A stretch of 64,000 nt of DNA, taken from the NCBI RefSeq assembly GCF_031457805.1, contig NZ_JAVDXI010000006.1, positions 1 through 64,000 on the forward strand, given 5' to 3'. Below, one piece after another: positions 7,850-15,589 of the stretch (positions within the stretch are counted from its first letter, which is position 1; the number at the start of each line of letters is the position of its first letter). The position numbers and the translations under genes were made by a program. The notes beneath the pieces are model-generated. The model made no database searches. It worked only from the letters and a program-made list of their open reading frames with translations, and was not told the origin of the DNA. Source of the DNA: Caulobacter sp031457805 (GTDB taxonomy: Bacteria; Pseudomonadota; Alphaproteobacteria; Caulobacterales; Caulobacteraceae).

Positions 7850-8848
7850 TCAACAGTCTGGCATTGTCTGCGTCGGGTCGGCGTCTAGGCGCTGATAGCG
7901 CTGGCCAAACCGGCCATATCGCTGGGTGAAGCTGCGCGAACCGGTGAAATCAACGTCAAAGGACTTATCAGCAACGATGTTGCTGATCGCGCCCTTGATG
8001 GAGGCGACCTCGCCGCCATCCCGCGCCGCGCCCGTGTTGTCGTAAATGGCGCGGAAGGCGATCAAGTTGACCGGTCCCGACGCGGCCAGCTCCGTGAGGG
8101 TTGTGGTCTCACATCGAACGCCCTGCCAAACCCCGCCGGCCGTGGAGACGATCACCGGCGCCGCGCCAAACGCTGTTGAGATCTCCCACTCTGGCGGATC
8201 GCCCATGATCGCGCCGTCCAAGGCCTGCGGCCAGCGGCCCTCGACCCGGAAGGCGCCCTGCTCTTCCTTCAGGTAAAAGACGCCCAATGTCCCCGTGGTC
8301 GCAGGCAAGGCCTGCGCATGGGCGCCGGGCGCCACCAGCACCGCGCCGGTTGGCGTCCAGACAAGCTGGCCACGCCTATAGTGGTAGACCGCGCCGTCGC
8401 GGGTTTGCACGATCGGCTCGCGCCCGCCGAACACCGCGTGCATGGCCAGCTGAACCTGACGCTCCGGCGGACTTTGGCGCAGGCTTTCGGGTGAGATATC
8501 GGCGCGGACCGGGGTGTTCGCCACCGGGTTTGGCGCCGACGGGGCGGCTGACGTGAGGCCTTGGAGCCCCCAATCCTGAACGATCCCAAGCGCCGAGACC
8601 GCGCCGAGCCCTGCGGCGAGCGTCAAAGCCGCCAAGCCTCCCCAAAAGCGCCGACCGGACCGCCGCGACGCCAGCGCAGGCGCAGACGCTGTCACCCCGT
8701 CCAGCAGATGCGCCTTTTCGCGCTCGAACTCCGCCTGACTCAGGACGCCGGCCTGTCGTAGCCGCACCAACTGCTCATGATGTTCAAAAGGATCTGTCAT
8801 TCCATCGCCATTGAGGTGGCCAGGGCGAAGCTCGAAAGTATCGGTCAT
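7850..8848 (-). CDS. SHOCT-domain membrane-anchored protein
   Basis: The 332-residue protein begins with a SHOCT motif (about 21-50): E-Q-L-V-R-L-R-Q-A-G-V-L-S-Q-A-E-F-E-R-E-K-A. This short helical module is usually found at protein ends and helps oligomerisation. A transmembrane segment follows at about 68-88 (W-G-G-L-A-A-L-T-L-A-A-G-L-G-A-V), and then a long exported part of unknown fold with a single C-x(n)-C pair. The ATG at 8848 overlaps the stop of the Sel1 gene by four bases; Met17 is an alternative start. It is the third gene of a coupled operon with a lipoprotein and a Sel1-repeat protein. Confidence 0.65.
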   Translation of the reverse strand: MTDTFELRPGHLNGDGMTDPFEHHEQLVRLRQAGVLSQAEFEREKAHLLDGVTASAPALASRRSGRRFWGGLAALTLAAGLGAVSALGIVQDWGLQGLTSAAPSAPNPVANTPVRADISPESLRQSPPERQVQLAMHAVFGGREPIVQTRDGAVYHYRRGQLVWTPTGAVLVAPGAHAQALPATTGTLGVFYLKEEQGAFRVEGRWPQALDGAIMGDPPEWEISTAFGAAPVIVSTAGGVWQGVRCETTTLTELAASGPVNLIAFRAIYDNTGAARDGGEVASIKGAISNIVADKSFDVDFTGSRSFTQRYGRFGQRYQRLDADPTQTMPDC

Positions 8849-9738
8849 GGCCGTTGGACCTTGAGCGGAGCTTGGCTAGCCTGCTCAAGGCTGGCTGCGC
8901 GCGTGAGCGCGCGCCGCGCTCCAGCCTCGTCGCGATCGAGCAAGGCGCCTTGGGTCAGCAGGTCCGCAAGATTGCGACACGCCGACGCGAGCTTGCCTTC
9001 ACAGGCGAGCTGAAAAAGATCGCGCGCGGCCTCGCCGTTCGCGGGCGCGCCCCGCCCCTCCGCCGCCATCACGCCCAGCGCATTGCAGCCGGCCATCGCC
9101 CCACGATCGCAGGCGTCCAGATACCAACTGGCCACGCGGCGCCATTGGCTTGCGGTCTTGGCGTGGGCGGCGCTTTGAAAGCCAAGGCTGTAGCATGCGC
9201 CGCCTTCACCAAGCCGGCAGGCCTTCTGGAGCATGGCGCTGGCCTGGCGCTCTTGGGGCGCGCCGCCATACTGGCCCGCCAGCACCTGCGCGAGGCCAAG
9301 ACAGGCCAAGGCTGCATGTCGTCGGCAAGCGCGGTCCAACAGCGTCCGCGCTTTGGCGAGATCCTGAGCAACGCCATCGCCGTTGAGCAACTGGGTGGCG
9401 AAATTGGCGCAGCCGTCGGCGCTTCCCAGATCACACGCGCGCTTATTGAGCCTCGCGGCCTTGGCCGGGTCTAAGGGCCCTGCGGTCCCCGTATGGGCGA
9501 AGATCGCCAGATTGTAGCAGCCCAGCGGACCACCGGATTGGCACTCGGCCTCGAAATAGAGCGCCGCCAGATCATAGTCTTCGCGACCGACCGCCGCCTC
9601 AGCGCGAAGCATATTGGCGCTAAGGCCCCTATCGTCTCCGGGCGCGGCAAGGCTCAGCGCAGGCGTCAAGATCACCGCACTCATGAAGAGCGCGTACAGC
9701 AAGGCGGCCGCGGCGCCCTTAGCCGTCCCCACGCTCAT
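8845..9738 (-). CDS. exported Sel1-repeat (SLR) protein
   Basis: A signal peptide (to about residue 33, ending S-L-A-A-P) is followed by six or more Sel1-like repeats. They show the repeating pattern A-C-x-x-G-x-x-x-G-C-x-N-L-G-x-x-x-x-x-G plus K-A-x-x-L-x-x-x-A-C. The paired cysteines in each repeat are characteristic of exported SLR proteins of the HcpA type. These fold into a helical solenoid for protein contacts, with disulfides. The start is placed at 9738 because this ATG overlaps the upstream stop as ATGA and is directly followed by the signal peptide. A longer reading exists but lacks that logic. The protein probably interacts with its operon partners. Confidence 0.8.
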   Translation of the reverse strand: MSVGTAKGAAAALLYALFMSAVILTPALSLAAPGDDRGLSANMLRAEAAVGREDYDLAALYFEAECQSGGPLGCYNLAIFAHTGTAGPLDPAKAARLNKRACDLGSADGCANFATQLLNGDGVAQDLAKARTLLDRACRRHAALACLGLAQVLAGQYGGAPQERQASAMLQKACRLGEGGACYSLGFQSAAHAKTASQWRRVASWYLDACDRGAMAGCNALGVMAAEGRGAPANGEAARDLFQLACEGKLASACRNLADLLTQGALLDRDEAGARRALTRAASLEQASQAPLKVQRP

Positions 9739-10403
9739 TGGCGCTTGGACGCGCGTCTCTGGCGAATATCCGCCACAAGCGCCCAGCACGTGTCCGTGGG
9801 CTCAAACAATAGCTGGCCATCGGTGCGCCGCGCGGGATCATAGGGCCTGCCGTCGAGATCAAAGGCCGCGCCTCGATCATCGCCGCCGTCAGACAGACCA
9901 TCGTAACGCACGCGGGTCCATTCGACGGAAATCTGGTTTGACTGGCTTTGGTTGATTTCAAGCTTGACGTACTCATCGTCGTCGCCGGGACGAAGAGGCT
10001 GGGCGGTCTTGTAGTCGTAGTCGACGATCTGGATGGGAAATTCCCGGTAAGCGCGCCCGTCAATGCGCCTCTGCGTCCGGCGCCCAGTCACTGGGTCCAA
10101 CTGGATAAGATTGATGGTTCTTGCGGCATACTTTTTCCTCACCGCGTCTGAGCGGGCGAAAGCCTCAAAGAACGTGGTGTAGCCGTCCGCGCCAGGTGAT
10201 CGGCAAGCCTTGGCGGCGGACTCCAACATCAAGCGATCGCTTTCGCTCAGCGGCTTGGTTGCTGGCGCGCTTGTCGGATCAGGGTTGGGGCGCGCATCGC
10301 CGGCTTGTCGGGGCGATGGCGACGAGGCCCTCGTTTCAGTCGCGACATGGTCTTGACCGCAGGCGCAGAGCCCAAGGAGCGCTAGGTACGCCAGACGCAT
10401 CAT
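9735..10403 (-). CDS. putative lipoprotein, first gene of the lipoprotein/Sel1/SHOCT operon
   Basis: The ATG at 10403 (a second ATG follows at 10400) opens a signal peptide with the lipobox L-C-A-C-G, and Cys15 is the probable lipidated residue. A Ser/Pro/Ala-rich linker (about 20-55) leads to a folded part with no family match. It is acidic (Y-D-Y-K-T-A-x-x-L-R-P-G-D-D-D-E-Y) and beta-rich. GGAG stands about 8 bases upstream of the start. A longer open reading upstream to 10757 lacks coding character and overlaps the divergent promoter. The four-base overlap with the Sel1 gene suggests the three products form an envelope complex. Confidence 0.65.
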   Translation of the reverse strand: MMRLAYLALLGLCACGQDHVATETRASSPSPRQAGDARPNPDPTSAPATKPLSESDRLMLESAAKACRSPGADGYTTFFEAFARSDAVRKKYAARTINLIQLDPVTGRRTQRRIDGRAYREFPIQIVDYDYKTAQPLRPGDDDEYVKLEINQSQSNQISVEWTRVRYDGLSDGGDDRGAAFDLDGRPYDPARRTDGQLLFEPTDTCWALVADIRQRRASKRQ

Positions 10404-10576
10404 CAAGCCGCTCCGATCCATGGGGCTCCTGGGCAGGGTCATGACGGCCGCCGCGCGCGACGGCCCATCGACGGGTTCGATGTCGATTATCCAATGGCTT
10501 GGGTTTCGTCCGGAACTGCGGTGTACCGGTTCATCGCGATCGCCTGCGGGCGCTCGAACTTCGCTACGATCCGGGC

Positions 10577-11005
10577 ATGATCGCAGTTCTGAAACTTGGC
10601 TTCCTCGTCCTACTGCTGTCTGCGGGACTGACATCGGTTGAGGTTGCGCCGACCTTTTCGGATTCTGCGGCGAAGGGATCTTTGATGGTCCTGGCCGGCC
10701 GGTCCATACCGGTGGCGTTTCATGGCGTCTGGGCCGAGCCAAGCGATCTCTGCGCAAGGCCAGGCGATCGCAAAGCCCGGCTGGTGATCGGTCCCCGGGC
10801 GATCAACGCCCTTAGGGTGGTCGGTGTTGAAGCCTATAGCGACCACCCCGCCATTGTCGCCAGGCTGCGCGACAAGAGCGGCGGCAAGCGGCGTCTTTTT
10901 CTCGATATCAGTACAAACCACCGATACATCCGCGTCTCGACGGGATCGGGCGATCATGGTCAGATTTGGCGGCGCTGCGCGCGACCTTCGCCGCGGTCAA
11001 GGTAG
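10577..11005 (+). CDS. exported protein of unknown function, 142 aa
   Basis: The ATG at 10577 begins a signal peptide M-I-A-V-L-K-L-G-F-L-V-L-L-L-S-A-G-L, which makes this start much more likely than the upstream in-frame one at 10499. The mature part has two cysteines (L-C-A-R-P and R-R-C-A-R-P), beta-strand-like stretches and a basic end (R-P-S-P-R-S-R). No family is recognised. It is divergent from the lipoprotein/Sel1/SHOCT operon with 173 bases between starts. Confidence 0.55.
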   Translation: MIAVLKLGFLVLLLSAGLTSVEVAPTFSDSAAKGSLMVLAGRSIPVAFHGVWAEPSDLCARPGDRKARLVIGPRAINALRVVGVEAYSDHPAIVARLRDKSGGKRRLFLDISTNHRYIRVSTGSGDHGQIWRRCARPSPRSR

Positions 11006-11264
11006 CCGCCTCCGACGAGCCGGCGCCCCGTCGCTGCCCCCCCATCCAGTGGCCGAGCCTGAGCCCAAGAGATCCGATCGAAGGAGCGCCTACGCTCAAG
11101 AGCGGCGAGCGCGAGGTCCCAAGGCCCAAGCGCGATCGGCCAAGGCGCCGGCGCGCCGCGCGATGCACTGGTACACCTTCGCATCATCCATCTGACCGCA
11201 GGTTTGGATAACCTTGGTCATCGCCACGAAAGATGGCGCTGCGCGCTGACGCCATGGAAGACGT

Positions 11265-11975
11265 ATGCAAGCCCTTGCTGTTTGCCTTTGCTTGCTGATC
11301 GGGCTGGGCGGCTTGGCGACCTCCAAGCCGCCCCTCCCCGTTTCGCAATCTGTGACACCTGAAGCGCAGGCTCTCATCGCCCCGATCCTTGAGGCCATCG
11401 CGGCCGAGCAGCGGCGGCAAGCCTTGCTGCCGCCGCCCAAGGATGACCGCGAGCGGATCATCCGACTGGGACTGCTGGATCAGGTCGGCCGGCAGATGGA
11501 GGCCCAGTTGGATCTGTCTGAGCTTCCAGAAGGCGCCCGCGCCTTGGCCTACGCCACGCTGGCGAGAGAGATGCAGGCGGTTGACCGGGCCAATCAGGCT
11601 GCTCTGCTGGCGATGGTGCCTCCAGAGGGCTGGTTCTATCGCAGCCGTTACGGCGCTGAGGCGTCTGACGCTGCGTTTTTGATCGTCCAGCACGCCAATC
11701 CTGAGCTTTGGCGGAGGTTTGCGCCGGTTCTGGAGCCGCTAGCGCAAAGCGGAGAGATCCACGGGGCGATGTACGCCTTGATGTATGACCGGCTGGCCCT
11801 GGCCGAAGGGCGCCCGCAAAGGTACGGCAGCCAGATGGTCTGCTTGGAGGGGCGCTTTGTTGTCGCCCCCTTGGAAGACCGCGAGGGTGTCGACGATCGC
11901 CGCGCGGTCCTGGGGATAGGTCCCCTGGCCCACTACGAAGCGCAGTTTGCGCAAAGACCGCCCTGCTCGGGCTAG
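11265..11975 (+). CDS. exported DUF6624-like protein
   Basis: The 236-residue product has a signal peptide (C-L-C-L-L-I-G-L-G-G-L-A) and a mainly helical body. The C-terminal half matches the DUF6624 pattern. It contains A-A-F-L-I-V-Q-H-A followed by a helix with Y-x-L-M-Y-D-R-L-A-L-A-E-G-R-P-Q-R-Y-G-S-Q, then P-L-E-D-R-E-G-V-D-D-R-R-A-x-L-G-I-x-P-L-x-x-Y. The family has no known biochemical role. The region Q-x-Y-G-S/T-Q is its most conserved element. The ATG at 11265 has GGAAG upstream. It is monocistronic, followed by a strong dyad at 12034. Confidence 0.75.
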   Translation: MQALAVCLCLLIGLGGLATSKPPLPVSQSVTPEAQALIAPILEAIAAEQRRQALLPPPKDDRERIIRLGLLDQVGRQMEAQLDLSELPEGARALAYATLAREMQAVDRANQAALLAMVPPEGWFYRSRYGAEASDAAFLIVQHANPELWRRFAPVLEPLAQSGEIHGAMYALMYDRLALAEGRPQRYGSQMVCLEGRFVVAPLEDREGVDDRRAVLGIGPLAHYEAQFAQRPPCSG

Positions 11976-12033
11976 CGGGCGCTGATCGAACGTATTTCGA
12001 TTCAAGCCCAGGGCGAGCCCTAGGCGGGTCCGC

Positions 12034-12057
12034 CGGTCTGATCGTGCGATCAGACCG
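12034..12057. promoter_or_regulatory. 11-base-arm palindrome after the DUF6624 gene
   Basis: CGGTCTGATCG (12034-12044) and its exact complement (12047-12057) are separated by only two bases. As RNA it could form a stable hairpin about 60 bases past the DUF6624 stop, but no T-run follows. It is equally consistent with a dimeric protein-binding site. Confidence 0.4.
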
Positions 12058-12451
12058 AACGACGTTGGATCCAGTCCTTGCACGAGGCCCGCTGGGACGA
12101 GCTTCGCGACAAGACCCTTGGCGCGTATAGGCCAGCGACAGCCTTTCGGGGCCTGACGCCTTAGCCTCTCAACAGGCGGGCGGCGGCCTTTCCGCAAATT
12201 GAGGCGCGTTTGGGCTCGCAACGGACGTCGCGCGTAGACGCCTCTGCCGAAGATGCGGGCTTCCTCCGCGCCGCCTCATTTAGGCATTCAAGACCTCCAT
12301 CACCATGTAATCACGATCACTGTCAAATTATGTACATGTAAAACTGCGCCGATAGGCAGAATATGCCGCCACATGAGGTCGAAATCGAAATATATAGAAC
12401 CTATAAGGAATAGAATTCAGGCCAATAGCTTCAACATTAATCGCCGATTTT

Positions 12452-12467
12452 TGGCACAATTATTGCA
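12452..12467 (+). promoter_or_regulatory. sigma-54 (RpoN) promoter
   Basis: TGGCAC-AATTA-TTGCA matches the -24/-12 consensus TGGCAC-N5-TTGC(A/T) exactly, with GG at 12453-12454 and GC at 12465-12466, twelve bases apart. Transcription would start near 12477, about 28 bases before the ATG at 12505. The 200 bases upstream are unusually AT-rich for this genome, which suits bending and activator binding. In Caulobacter such promoters drive flagellar, stalk and nitrogen genes (general knowledge). Confidence 0.8.
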
Positions 12468-12504
12468 TCAAAAGCACTGAAGGTCATACAGATGTGCGGA
12501 CATC

Positions 12505-12852
12505 ATGCAATTTTTCAACTCCACAAGAACCGTTTCGTCTTTCGGGGCCTCGACCCTGACCCAGACACAGGCCGCCACGACAGCCAGCGCGGGGAGCGCG
12601 ACGGGCGAGAGCGCGACCAGCGCCAAATCAGCCAAAGAGGCGTTCCTCGACTACGCCAAACTCACCCCGGCACAGAAGATGCGCGCGGCGATCCTGAGCA
12701 AACTCAACATCACCGAGGAGGAGCTCAAAGCGATGCCGCCAAAGAAGCGTCAAAAGATCGAAGAACAGATCAAGGAAATGATCAAACAGCAGGTGATGGG
12801 CGGAGACAAAGATAAGATCCAGCGCGGCGCCTTGCTCGATCTCACCGCCTAG
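12505..12852 (+). CDS. small protein of unknown function under sigma-54 control, 115 aa
   Basis: The first 45 residues are Ser/Thr/Ala-rich and look disordered. The rest is a compact, highly charged helical region: L-T-P-A-Q-K-M-R-A-A-I-L-S-K-L-N-I-T-E-E-E-L-K-A-M-P-P-K-K-R followed by K-I-E-E-Q-I-K-E-M-I-K. No enzyme motif, signal peptide or membrane segment is present. The helical block resembles a short motif I have seen in small alphaproteobacterial proteins of unknown role (weak recollection). The sigma-54 promoter at 12452 suggests a link to flagellar, surface or nitrogen regulation. The ribosome-binding site (GCGGA) is weak but well placed. Confidence 0.72.
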   Translation: MQFFNSTRTVSSFGASTLTQTQAATTASAGSATGESATSAKSAKEAFLDYAKLTPAQKMRAAILSKLNITEEELKAMPPKKRQKIEEQIKEMIKQQVMGGDKDKIQRGALLDLTA

Positions 12853-13009
12853 AACCGTTCAACCAAACCCGTGCCAGACACCAATGGCGCCAGAAGGCGG
12901 CCTCGTCGCCGTCTGGCGCCCTGCGCCTGGCCCGTCGAGGGCGCAGCCGCGCCGCTGAAGGCCCTCTTGCAAAGGCTAGGTCCGCCCCGCGAAGCCAAGG
13001 CGAACGTCG

Positions 13010-13504
13010 CTAGCGCCCCAAACCTGCTCTGAAACCAGAAGACGCCTCGAGGGTCTCGGGGTGACGAATCTTTTCCAAAGCGATCATACCGCTGCGAGCT
13101 GAAACCCCTTGGGGTCCAGCATAGACCACGAAGAGATCGCCCCATTGGCCGCGCGCGATGTCGGAGGGCGCGCAGCTAGGGCGCAGCGAGAGGGTCAGGG
13201 TTATAGAGGTCCGCGCAAGCCCGCCTTTGAGGACAGCGCGCGGGAGCAGGACCACGTCGCGCGTTAGCCCGCCTGACGGCGTGTCCGGTCTTAGATCCTG
13301 CGTCGTCGACGGCCCAAGCGCGATGATCTCCGCGATAAACACGGTGCTTGCCCCGGACCAGGCTTCAGCCTGCACCGCGAGCTGATCTGCGTCGCGATCG
13401 GCCGCGCTCTGGTTCAGCCGAGGAATGCAGGCCAGAGCGCGGCCCGGGGTGAATAAGGCAAAGGCGATCGCACAGGTGAGGGCTGCCACCGCCTGCTTCA
13501 TCAC
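13010..13504 (-). CDS. exported protein of unknown function, 164 aa
   Basis: A clear signal peptide (A-V-A-A-L-T-C-A-I-A-F-A-L-F-T, cleaved around A-L-A) is followed by C-I-P-R at the mature start. The body has a beta-rich pattern: S-T-V-F-I-A-E-I-I-A-L, then R-A-V-L-K-G-G, then G-D-L-F-V-V-Y-A-G. An early Cys, a strand with V-F-I-A-E-I, and a later Cys (L-R-P-S-C-A-P) recall the netrin/TIMP-like fold seen in some bacterial exported proteins. This is a structural guess, not a family call. Convergence with the small sigma-54 gene leaves about 160 bases between the stops. Confidence 0.6.
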   Translation of the reverse strand: MMKQAVAALTCAIAFALFTPGRALACIPRLNQSAADRDADQLAVQAEAWSGASTVFIAEIIALGPSTTQDLRPDTPSGGLTRDVVLLPRAVLKGGLARTSITLTLSLRPSCAPSDIARGQWGDLFVVYAGPQGVSARSGMIALEKIRHPETLEASSGFRAGLGR

Positions 13505-13800
13505 TCTCCCCTTTTCGGCCCCCCTCTATCTATCCAGGATAAGTCGGCGGTGTCGTGATCGCGCGAGGTACTGGTACATGCGGCGATCGGGGCCAACGCC
13601 GCCGCGCCCCAGAAAAATCATAAGCCGCCCGACAAGGCCCCGTTCGGGGCCGCGCTCACAGCCTGATCGTCCCCCACAATCCTTGGGCTTCGCGTCAGGC
13701 GCCAGCGGTTGCCATGGCGCTGTCCCGGTGCACCGCCACTGATGGCGATGCCGCTGCAGACTCTAGATACTCGGCCGACCATCGTCGTAGGAGCACAGGC

Positions 13801-14460
13801 TTGCTAGAGATCATCCTTGCCGCGGCCGTTACCGCCGTCCAGATCGGCGATCTCGACACCCACCGGTTGTGGAGCGTCGCCTGCGACAATCAGCATGTCT
13901 GCCACGCAACCACGCCCCACGCAGGGGCGAGGTCCGAAAAGCTTGAGATCGGCGCCATCGCCCAAAGGACCATCGGATTGGCGATCCATCGCGATCCTGG
14001 CGCCAACGCGGCGCCTTATATCCGCTTCTTGCCGTGCGACCTCTGCACGCCCGACAACGCTCCTGATCCAACGCAAGTTCGTGAGCTTGCCGTTCTCGAT
14101 ACGGCCGGCAGGCCCATCTTCAGGCTGCAACTCAATGCAAGGGAAGCACGCCGCGCAAACACGCCAGCGGGCCTGGCCTTCCCGGCCGATTCTGGCCTTT
14201 TCCTAGCGATGGCCGTCGGAGAAACGCTCGATTTTGGCGACACATCTCTGCAAAGCTTTGCAAAAGCCTCACTGAGAGGTGCGCGCGACGCGCTACGGGC
14301 CATGGATATGAACCAACTTCGATCGGGCGCCGTCACCGCCTTGCTTGAGCGCGGTGGCAGAAAAATCCGCCGCTCTGCTCGGGCGAAGTACGAAGCAGAG
14401 ACCCTAACGGCATCCTCGCCGGGCTCGGCCGATCCCGCTCCCCCGCTCGCCCAACCGTGA
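13801..14460 (+). CDS. DUF1176-like exported protein
   Basis: The TTG at 13801 is chosen because AGGAG lies 8 bases upstream. It gives M-L-E-I-I-L-A-A-A-V-T-A, a short signal-like hydrophobic stretch. The following L-W-S-V-A-C-D-N-Q-H-V-C-H-A resembles the W-x-V-x-C-D-N-x-x-x-C-x-A motif of DUF1176/IalB-like periplasmic proteins. The middle part has strands and a C-x-L-C-T pair; the last 50 residues are basic then Pro/Ala-rich. The earlier in-frame ATG at 13714 adds a hydrophilic stretch in front of the signal and is less likely. The function is unknown. Confidence 0.6.
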   Translation: MLEIILAAAVTAVQIGDLDTHRLWSVACDNQHVCHATTPHAGARSEKLEIGAIAQRTIGLAIHRDPGANAAPYIRFLPCDLCTPDNAPDPTQVRELAVLDTAGRPIFRLQLNAREARRANTPAGLAFPADSGLFLAMAVGETLDFGDTSLQSFAKASLRGARDALRAMDMNQLRSGAVTALLERGGRKIRRSARAKYEAETLTASSPGSADPAPPLAQP

Positions 14461-14484
14461 TTCGTGTTGCTGGTCCTTGCTAAG

Positions 14485-14509
14485 CCCGCGACCTGGTTAC
14501 CTCCGCGGG
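14485..14509 (+). terminator. GC hairpin after the DUF1176-like gene
   Basis: CCCGCG (14485-14490) pairs with CGCGGG (14504-14509) across a 13-base loop, 25 bases past the stop at 14460. It lies between this gene and the convergent SDR gene. There is no T-run. Confidence 0.35.
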
Positions 14510-14584
14510 CCTTGGCCGTGCTCAGCCCGTCGCCCTACTCTACAGCAACTATCTTCAGCTAAGTTCATTCGATCTCACAAAACG

Positions 14585-15385
14585 TTATGCACGCTCTGGC
14601 GATGCGGCGGATCCCGCAAGCAATCCGCCATCGATGTTCAGCTCGACGCCCGTCATGTATGCGGCCTCGTCGGACCCCAGCATGACGGCAACTGCCGCAA
14701 CCTCGTCCGGATTCCCAAACCGCTTGAGCGGCGTGTCACGCACGAGTGCGGCCATTCTGATCTCTCTTTCTGGACCACTACCCAGCATCGGCTCCCACAT
14801 CGGCGTGAGGATGGCCGCGGGGTGTATTGAGTTGCAGCGGATCGCCAAACCCTCAGTGGCGCAGTAAAGAGCGACCGTTTTAGTGTGGTTTCGGATCGCG
14901 GCTTTTGAAGATGCATAAGCAGCCGCAGCGGGAACTCCCACCAGTCCTGAGCGGGACGAAATGTTTATAATAGAACCCACTCCAGAAGCCCTCATGGCAC
15001 GGATGGCGTATTTGCAACCCAGGAACACCCCATCCAAGTTTATCTGATGGACTCTGCGCCAGTCCTCCAAACTTGCATGCTCCGGATCATGGGCTGCGGT
15101 CCCGCTTTCGAAGCCTGTGACGCCGGCATTGTTGACGAGGATGTCCAGCCCGCAACCGGCTAGGGCCGTCTCCATAACCGCGCGCCAATCAGACTCCTCG
15201 GAAACATCTAGGTGGTGGTAGTGAGCCTTCGGGCCAAGGTTGGACGCCAGCGCCGCCCCAGGCACGTCGTTTATGTCGGTTAGGTGCACGGTTGCGCCCT
15301 CTGCGACAAAGGCCCTCGCGATAGCTTCGCCAATGCCTTGGGCGGCCCCTGTGATCAGCGCCGTCTTTCCGTCTAGTCTTCCCAT
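14585..15385 (-). CDS. SDR-family NAD(P)-dependent dehydrogenase
   Basis: This 266-residue classical short-chain dehydrogenase has the cofactor loop T-G-A-A-Q-G-I-G-E (12-20), N-N-A-G at about 85-88, the active-site Ser in N-I-S-S-R-S-G (143/144) and Y157-x-x-x-K161. Asp37 after the second strand (H-L-T-D-I) favours NAD over NADP. The C-terminus has the usual I-D-G-G. The likeness is to cyclic-alcohol and 3-beta-hydroxysteroid dehydrogenases, but the substrate is not evident. The sequence is less GC-rich, with more A/T-ending codons than its neighbours, suggesting later arrival. It is divergent from the hydrolase at 15590. Confidence 0.9.
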   Translation of the reverse strand: MGRLDGKTALITGAAQGIGEAIARAFVAEGATVHLTDINDVPGAALASNLGPKAHYHHLDVSEESDWRAVMETALAGCGLDILVNNAGVTGFESGTAAHDPEHASLEDWRRVHQINLDGVFLGCKYAIRAMRASGVGSIINISSRSGLVGVPAAAAYASSKAAIRNHTKTVALYCATEGLAIRCNSIHPAAILTPMWEPMLGSGPEREIRMAALVRDTPLKRFGNPDEVAAVAVMLGSDEAAYMTGVELNIDGGLLAGSAASPERA

Positions 15386-15589
15386 AGCTTGCTTCCCTTC
15401 AGCTACGCATAACGCCGTGACGATGTACCAGCTCGCCGGCCATCGCGGAGCGTCGCCTCCGCCTTAAACGCCGCCAAGCAGCAGACTCTGAAAAGGGCCT
15501 CACCTGTACCGGTTCACCGGCAGCGACGAGATGCCCTTTCGCCGACGAAGCCCCCATGCAAAGTTCGCGCAAATTTTGGGGGGACTGTT

